Shown here: piece after piece, positions 57,664-64,000 of the stretch
How the letters are laid out: each line of letters begins with the position of its first letter
How positions within the stretch are numbered: the stretch's first letter is position 1
From: Merluccius polli
Taxonomy: Eukaryota > Chordata > Actinopteri > Gadiformes > Merlucciidae
DNA length: 64,000 nt
Direction of reading: 5' to 3'
Assembly: GCA_030340625.1 (NCBI GenBank)
Contig: JAOPHQ010005150.1
Span: 102,001 to 166,000, forward strand
Program-made: the position numbers and the translations under genes
The notes under the pieces: generated by a model
Seen by the model: only the letters and a program-made list of their open reading frames with translations
The model's database searches: none
What the model was told of the DNA's origin: nothing

Positions 57664-58986
57664 AAAAAAAAAAAAAAAAAATAGTTTTTTATGCCAATTG
57701 CCTTAGCCCCAGATGTTCCCACATTACTCCTTATTAGGGATGGGCATAATTAATCGATGATCGATCATTGATCGTTAAGAAATGTGTCGATCAATTTATA
57801 TTGTTATCGATCAAAAGGACGTTGTGTTGCATATGTGAGTCTTGAAGCGGTGCGGTGATCGCGGCTTTAGTTCCCCGTGTCTGATCGCTGTAATTCGGAG
57901 CGTGAATATCGGTTGAATATCTAATATCTTTCTAACTTTAAAAAACACTTTAGTATTTTTAAGACGATAGTCGCACATCCCTCGTAACTACGCCGTGAAG
58001 GTGAACCCTCCCGGACTCCACTATTAACATGAACCGCTCCGCAGGAGGAGCTGCACGTCCACACGCACCGGACACCAAAATACCAACAAACATGTTTTCC
58101 ATTTGCTTGCTGTTAAATAAAGTTGTGTGCAGTTATACGGTTAAATACGATTATTGATTAATGACCGATCGCGTACTGCGGTCAAGACAGCCGTCTCTCG
58201 GTTTCGCGTGGTCAAGCCAGCCGCTCCAACATTTTAAATACTTCCATAACTGACATTTTAGCAAAACGTTCAGCCTCATATGTTTTCTGACTAAGGTATT
58301 GCTTTTAGATAGTTCATGCAATTGTTTCTAAATGTGTGGCTCATCTTTTTGTCGCGAGCCTTTTCCGAGCGCCGGCTGCATATTGTATGGGCATGTCGGC
58401 CTTTTCCCCTTTTTTCAAAACAGTTATACAGTTTAATGCCCACTTTTACTGCCTTGTTTGATTATTGTTGGCCGATAAGTAGGCTACTTATTGTAATTGG
58501 AATACAGACTTAGTCTTGTTGAATCTCCAAACCTTTAAGAGCGCATTGTTCGGCTAGGGGACGGGCTGCCATAGGGAGGTTCGGCCGGACGATTTCAGGC
58601 CGATTATTTTGTATTTTTTTATTTTGTGTATTATTATTTTTGGGCCGGTCCAGATTATTGGGCCAGTCCAGGACTGTCATAATACGGTCGTAGGTCCGCG
58701 GTGCGCTACAAACGCTACAAACTGAAGCCTGACGTTCACTGCTGTGAGTGATGTCGCGCCCAAGCTGAGATGGTATATATTTCCACATCTTAACAGTCAA
58801 GTATAAATATAGTACAAGAATGTGCTGACAAAATGTATTTTGCGGTTCGCCTTTAGTGATAGCCTACATTTAGGAAAAAAAAAAAAAAAAAAAAAAAAAA
58901 ACGAATATCCGAATCCCAAAATTGAAAACCGAATACCTACCCAACGAACGAATATCCGAATAGTCGAATATTCGGGTCCAGCCCTA
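57560..58986. mobile_element. Non-autonomous hAT element, copy 2
   Basis: It has the same termini as the copy at 45878-48630 and an exact 8 bp duplication CACAACAC (57552-57559 and 58987-58994). It interrupts the Harbinger transposase within the codons after YKHN. It lacks the nested Harbinger-like element and so preserves that empty site. It also has a block (about 57995-58090) missing from copy 1. Confidence 0.93.
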
Positions 58987-59339
58987 CACAACACCATTAA
59001 ATATTTGATCGCCATCACTCCAGCTGGTGCAATTTCATTTCTGTCTCCTGGGTGGGGTGGAAGGGTCTCGGACAAGCAGATCACTAATGAGTCAGGTCAA
59101 ACTTTTGGAGCCTAGGGATGAAGTTTTAGCAGACAGGATTTCTCATCAGAGACGAGCTTGCGGCCTATGGTGCAACCCTATGTATCCCTCATTTCACAAA
59201 AGGAAAGAAGCAGCTTTCTGCACAGGAAGTGGACACAGCTAGACAACTTTCTCTCGTGTGGATCCATGTAGAAAGAGTTATTGGTTGGTGGAAAAAATGT
59301 ACGATTTTGCAAACTGTTAAGAGTGTTGTTCCCAAATGA

Positions 59340-60804
59340 GTTACACAAACATGTGTGACATGTAAAGGGATTTTACATTTGTAAAACATGTATTGAGGCT
59401 TACTGTTCTTAAAACTCAATGCATTTTAATAAACCTCCCCACATTGGCTGCTATTGGTGTGTGTAATGGTCCTTTCTTCCCCCCCCCCCCAGATTATCTA
59501 AAAAATTCAGAGTGCAATATCACTTTTATTTGTAATGTTGTTACTAACAGTTTCATTCCATTCAGGTGCCATTAAAATGCCATCAAACATTAACATGAGA
59601 AGTAGGAGTATGTATAATATATTAGAATCAAACTGTTTCTGTATGTTGTAAACAGTAAACAATAATAATTTTAGGTCTAAATTATCTATGGATACATACA
59701 TTGAATTAAAGAATACAACTTTAAATATCTTGTTGCACGCAAGTGCATAGACACAGCAGTCAATAACATAAAATGTAAAGAAAAGGCTGCTGATGAATTA
59801 ATTGTTTCAATACCTCAATATGGATGACTATTGGTGCTTTCACAAAACATTTACCAGTGACTTATACGCTCGCAATTTCTCTCTGGTGTACACGCTTGGT
59901 TTCTCTATTAAATAAGTATATCCGGCCACTGTATATTTGGCCACATTCTAACGTCTTTAACCCAATTATCAATAGAACACGGATCTGGAAGTCGGACACC
60001 ATTTGTCAGTTAACTTGTTTAGGTAACTTTCACGATCTTTACTTGACAATCACCTTGCGTAGTGTGACAAACTTTTTATCTCCGCCATACTTCCGTTGCC
60101 AAAATGCGCGCGCAGACGTTATACGTCATCATTGTGTACAAACAGAAAAAGGGTCTATTCCCCGACGACGAGCTGCTTCTCCAGTATTAGGTGAATACAG
60201 AGGTCAACCTTTTCATGTGACATGTCATGCCCAAAATATGTGTGTTTGAGGCGATGCTTTGTAGTGTTTGAGAAGGCCCGGATCCGTGTTTTTTCTTTTC
60301 TTGCTTACGTCGCACAGCAGTGATGTGCGGATTGATACAGAAAAAAACGATACCTCCAATAGCAGATGTTTGTTTTAAAATTGATTCCTGAATCAAAAAA
60401 CGACACTGTTGATACTTCAGTCATTGCAGGTAATATATATCATTAACGGGAACACAGTGGACGCTACGTAAATGATGGAGATCTTGTGTAAATTGTATAG
60501 TTGTGGGGATCTACTTTTCTTCCGCCGGTAAGTATATAAAGCGTAAGGTCAGTGCAGCGGCGTTTCGCTCAGTAGGGTTGTCACCGAAACGCGGTTGGTC
60601 TACTGTGAGAAGATTTCTGCCGTTGAGGTAAATGGTTATGCATGTTTCGCAGTTTGAAATGTAATATTTCTGTAATTTAGAACTTTCTCCGTATGATTTT
60701 GATGCAGAACTGTGTATTTTGAAAATGTGTCGTGTACAAATGGCTGCAAGTGATTTGTAGATGCTAGTGTTTTTACACTTAAAGGTCTCCTTCACCGGTA
60801 AACC
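59340..60804. other. No gene seen
   Basis: Mostly unassigned. CTTCCGTTGCCAAAATGCGC at 60089-60110 is the reverse complement of the sequence upstream of the THAP exon (33625-33645), which suggests a relic of the same element in opposite orientation. I cannot read coding sequence beside it. Confidence 0.4.
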
Positions 60805-61355
60805 GTTTTTACTTGCTCCTTTTGGAATATGCTAGGTCACTCCTAGTTGCATATGCATGCTGCACGTGGAACCCGTTATTCTACCCCCATTGCATGCATT
60901 AGCCAATGTAAGAACATAGACGGACGAGGAAGTCACAAACGAGGTGTTCCGATATCCGTACTTCCATGAGTACACGTTAACATAGTACACTACCGCGTCA
61001 CCCACCAAACAGGTGAGTTCTCTGAGCGCGGCTCCGCCTCTTCCGCTACGTAGCTAAGATGGCTGCCGTTGAGTACGCAAAGTGTACCCCGTAGCACACT
61101 CAGCATTTTGGCCATTTTGAGTACACATACGGGTCCTTTCAAGTACACTTCTTTTCGCCGCGATCATAATCGGAACACCCTACGTACTCAAACTAAGTAT
61201 ACTAAGTACGGGTAGTATGGATATCGGAACACAGCCCAACAGTATGAATGTGTATGAATATTCATGACCTCGCCTACCTTGGCTTGAGACCGCCCTCAGG
61301 AAAACGGTATACGGCATTTCAGAATGTTTATAAACAATAGGCGTCAATATACTAC
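60805..61355. repeat. Dispersed repeat, copy of 28.3 kb, interrupted
   Basis: The outer parts (60805-60921 and 61279-61355) match 28345-28545 in order. The intervening 357 bp, including the MITE at 60944-61232, is absent from the other copy, which serves as the uninterrupted site. Confidence 0.8.
60944..61232. mobile_element. MITE with GTGTTCCGATATCC ends, 289 bp
   Basis: The inverted termini GTGTTCCGATATCCGTACTT and complement extend into GTACACTT/AGTACAC-like subterminal repeats. No open frame. Target duplication is not clear. Confidence 0.75.
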
Positions 61356-61694
61356 CGTTAATGATACTAAAGATAATCATACTAAATGATACTAAAGACA
61401 ATGCTGCATCTCTCGGTTTCATTTTTAAAAAAAAGTATTACGTCGCTATCATTTTCCATTCCGGAGATGGACGCGAAAGAGTCCAGCAATACTCCGACTT
61501 CTTAAACATGTAACACACGTTAACCTGTAGGCTGCCTTAAACCTGGGTTTGCTGAGCACAACCGTAGAATAAACGTTTAACGTGTAGCCGTAATGAATTC
61601 AATATGTACGATTTTATTCTCGCAATTAATTCAATATTTACTTTATTCTCGTAATTTAATGACAATTCTTAATGTGGCCCTAATACTCCGTCGT
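61356..61694. other. No gene seen
   Basis: No supportable feature. Confidence 0.5.
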
Positions 61695-61888
61695 AATATA
61701 TTAATGAGACTTCCCATACCTGTATGAATTAAAGAGACCTCACGTAGCGCCCCGCAAGAAGAAAACCATTCATTCAAGCCATGTACTGTTTTCTCGATCG
61801 CTCTGCCCTGTCAAATGATATGAATGGGTTTGTTTACTAGTTCTGCCATCGGAGAACGCTTCGTCTTTTGCCACCCGGAAGAACGTAT
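61695..61888. repeat. Inverted copy of repeat at 15.2 kb
   Basis: This is the reverse complement of 15229-15372, including CCCCGCAAGAAGAAAACCAT and CTTTTGCCACCCGGAAGAAC. It is longer here by internal insertions. Confidence 0.8.
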
Positions 61889-62001
61889 ATTGTTGTTGTG
61901 ACGTTGTGGTGATTTGTGGTGTTGATAACATAGACATCTTATATCATGAATGTATCTAATGTATGTATATAGTAACTTATAAGATGTCTATGGTTGATAA
62001 C

Positions 62002-62100
62002 TAGTGTTGCACCGATACCATTTTTTGGCCCCCGATACCGATACCGATACCCGGCTGTGCAGTATCGGCCGATACCGATACCATACCGATACCACGCCGG

Positions 62101-62137
<37 letters not shown>

Positions 62138-62145
62138 TATGTTCC

Positions 62146-62215
<70 letters not shown>

Positions 62216-62951
62216 AGCTTTTTTTCTTCTAATACTAAAGAACTGCATACTCACTTGGATGTAAAATCATTGCTATCATGGCTTAATTACTAGTATAATT
62301 AGATAATATAGTATAACTAGAGATAATTAGCGGGGGGGGGGGATCGGGGAGAAGCCGATTACAGCTTAACTCGTCGTCTGTGATGCGGTCACTGTCTGTC
62401 CATTTGAGCGATCTCCCGCCTGTGAGCAAGACGCGTCTCCCTCTCTCTCCTGCTTTTTCCCCTCTTCTCCTTGTTTGTGTCCGCATGGCACCCCGGGGAG
62501 CGGGGGGGGGGGGCATGGGTGGTGACCGGGTGCGTCGCACCGGCAGGCGGACCCGCTCACTGAGTTTCCCCGCACCGGCGCGTCCGCAGGCGGAGCAACT
62601 TTTCTGTGCGCCGCGCGGCTGAACCGCGCGCCCTCCGCGTCTCCGGTGCTTTTTTTTCTTTCTTTTTTTTGGTACTTTGTCGTCGTTGCTTGTCGGTCGG
62701 TCAACATGCGCGGCCGGGCGGCCGGAGTGGGCCAATAGGATAGCTGCTTGGCACGGCATGCACTGAACACGTGTGATCACACGCAGCAGTGAGTGAAGGG
62801 AGAGAAAGACGCAAAGCGCTGCGTTCCAAGTTTCATATTATGTAAATGGCATCGGCGCATTATTTGTTCGTACTCGCCGATACCGATGCCAGCATTTTAG
62901 CGCGGTATCGGGGCCCCTCCCGATACTAGTATCGGTATCGGTGCAACACTA
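62002..62951. mobile_element. Non-autonomous hAT element (GATACC-rich)
   Basis: The termini TAGTGTTGCACCGATACC and GGTATCGGTGCAACACTA are inverted and flanked by the 8 bp duplication TTGATAAC (61994-62001 and 62952-62959). Subterminal CCGATACCGATACC repeats occur at both ends. Internal (AT)n and GC-rich sequence have no transposase domain. Confidence 0.93.
62114..62216. repeat. (TA)n arrays
   Basis: Two TA arrays around GTTCCGTTTTA inside the hAT element. Ile/Tyr-rich frames here are artefacts. Confidence 0.95.
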
Positions 62952-62968
62952 TTGATAACGCACTAGAG

Positions 62969-63574
62969 CAGTGCTTCTCAAATAGTGGGGCGGGCCCCCC
63001 TGGGGGGGCGTGGTGCGTTACCTGGGGGGGCGCGTGTAACCCTGGGGAACAGGTTTTTTTTTTTTTTTGGCCGTACTAGTATAAAGTGTAATTGCGCATC
63101 CACTACAGTAGCTGGCAGTGGCGCTCTCATTGTTACTTCTGTCATGTTTGCGAGAGTGCAACATTTCACGAGACAACAGGTTTGCCTTGGTTAGTGTTGA
63201 GTAGCCTAAACAGAAAGCTCCGACTGCGTTCTGTCTATAGCCTCCGTTATTCAACATAACAACCCCCAACATGGAAAAGTTGTTTACATGTTTACAGTTT
63301 AAACAAGGATTTATTTATTTTTTATTTCAGGCATTGATGCACTTAAAATCTTTTCTGTTGCAGACTTAAAACAAGATTTAATAAAGTTATTCTTTGTAAG
63401 TTTGACTATATTTCTTTCTTTTTTTCTTTTCTTTAATGTTAATAAGGATAAAATGTTGTACTTATAACAATTTTATAAAATTATTTTATTTATAGTCACG
63501 GTGGGGAGTGGGGGGCGCGAATAGTTTTCTTCTTGCTAGGGGGCGCCTAACAGAAAATAATTGAGAAGCACTTG
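62969..63574. mobile_element. Non-autonomous hAT element (CAGTGCTTCTCAA)
   Basis: It starts CAGTGCTTCTCAAATAGTGG and ends ATTGAGAAGCACTTG, flanked by the 8 bp duplication CACTAGAG (62961-62968 and 63575-63582). It is G-rich near both ends and has no transposase. Confidence 0.93.
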
Positions 63575-63584
63575 CACTAGAGGG

Positions 63585-63652
63585 ATTACTCGCCTCTGAT
63601 TGGCTAACACCACTGTGACGGACAATGCTATTAGCCAATCAGAGGCAAGTAA
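63585..63652. repeat. Inverted repeat
   Basis: GCCTCTGATTGGCTAA returns as TTAGCCAATCAGAGGC around a 30 bp centre. Each arm contains a CCAAT/ATTGG box, so it may be promoter-like or a small MITE. Confidence 0.75.
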
Positions 63653-64000
63653 CTTAAATGAGTATTCATGAGTAAGAGCCGAAAACCTCTCGTTCTTCCC
63701 CGCCCTCCTCCAATCTAGAACAGCCTGCAACAGGCGCACCAGAGCATTTTTTCACCAAAACCGGCTCACGGGGCATTCATTACAGTTTTTCTCAATTGCT
63801 AAGACACAATTCCTGGAACAACTCACCATTTTTTCAAATCTTCAAACACAATTTTAAAAACTCACACCCAACCATCCAAACATCTAACTTCTGGGTCCCA
63901 GTCAGTCTTTACCCCTCAGACAATACACACAAGCTGTCGAAACACAGACTACATTAATGTTTGTTACACACAGGAGGGATTAATTCAACACACTGCCACC
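63653..64000. other. No gene; possible element end at window edge
   Basis: TTACAGTTTTTCTCAATTGC (about 63781) resembles the end of a fish DNA transposon that would continue past the window. No gene is seen. Confidence 0.35.

Larger units (their letters stand above)
56137..59339 (+). pseudogene. Harbinger-type (DDE_Tnp_4) transposase, split
   Basis: Coding pieces lie at about 56137-56436, 57371-57559 and 58995-59339. The first ends in a helix-turn-helix typical of this family (TVEDHLLIILMKLRLGLCNT, then DLAYRFQVSKITISNILRSW). The second has the first catalytic Asp (RCIIDCTDIFI). The third has [11 protein letters not shown], the second Asp (DEVLADR) and HVERVIGWWK with the Glu. Two insertions split it, yet the reading frame is continuous across both once each insertion and one duplicated target are ignored. 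Extra frame slips occur near 59092 and 59160, and a stop lies near 56258, so it is dead. The 5' part (commonly a THAP domain in relatives) was not found. Confidence 0.8.

Noticed and set aside
61988..62293. Ile/Tyr-rich frames on both strands
   Set aside because: They are produced by the TA microsatellite in the hAT element.

Overview
The window is vertebrate nuclear DNA, most likely from a teleost fish. It has long CA/GT microsatellites, short exons with GT/AG junctions, a LINE with a CR1/L2-type reverse transcriptase, and cut-and-paste transposons of many superfamilies packed into one another (Tc1/mariner, hAT, PIF/Harbinger, TTAA-flanked piggyBac-like, KDZ/Zisupton-like, Crypton-like). I recognise no ordinary housekeeping gene. 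Nearly every coding segment I can support is mobile-element derived. The genus cannot be named from sequence alone.

Layout. 1-3442: mostly non-repetitive DNA with CA microsatellites. 3443-22999: a possible 19.6 kb giant transposon. Two inverted arms of about 1991 bp, nearly identical, bracket a 19-exon KDZ-type transposase gene (minus strand, 5689-11743). They also bracket a divergent second gene (plus strand, 14527 to about 20639) with a zinc ribbon, a Pro/Thr-rich repeat and a chromodomain-like C-terminus. Small MITEs and a dead LINE sit inside. 23000-26693: minisatellites, a TTAA-flanked element and one arm of a foldback family. 26694-34950: a Tc1 copy killed by a 4 bp deletion, inverted copies of another repeat, a Harbinger transposase fragment, an RPA-like OB-fold/zinc-ribbon pseudogene and a broken THAP-domain exon. 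34950-40830: nested MITEs and a foldback relative of the giant-element arms.

41031-53423: a multi-exon Crypton-like gene (acidic N-terminus, zinc fingers, tyrosine recombinase, SANT/Myb-like C-terminus). It is disrupted by a hAT element that itself contains a Harbinger-like element, and one intron holds an intact Tc1 copy with a complete 346-residue transposase. 53703-54700: a foldback element. 56137-59339: a Harbinger-type (DDE_Tnp_4) transposase split by two insertions, one being a second copy of the same hAT family. 59340-64000: repeats, including two hAT elements 17 bp apart, each with an 8 bp target duplication.

Functionally, two elements look capable or recently capable of movement: the intact Tc1 (DD36E) copy at 51.7-52.9 kb and the KDZ element. 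The other coding remains are decayed, and their target duplications give a relative insertion history.
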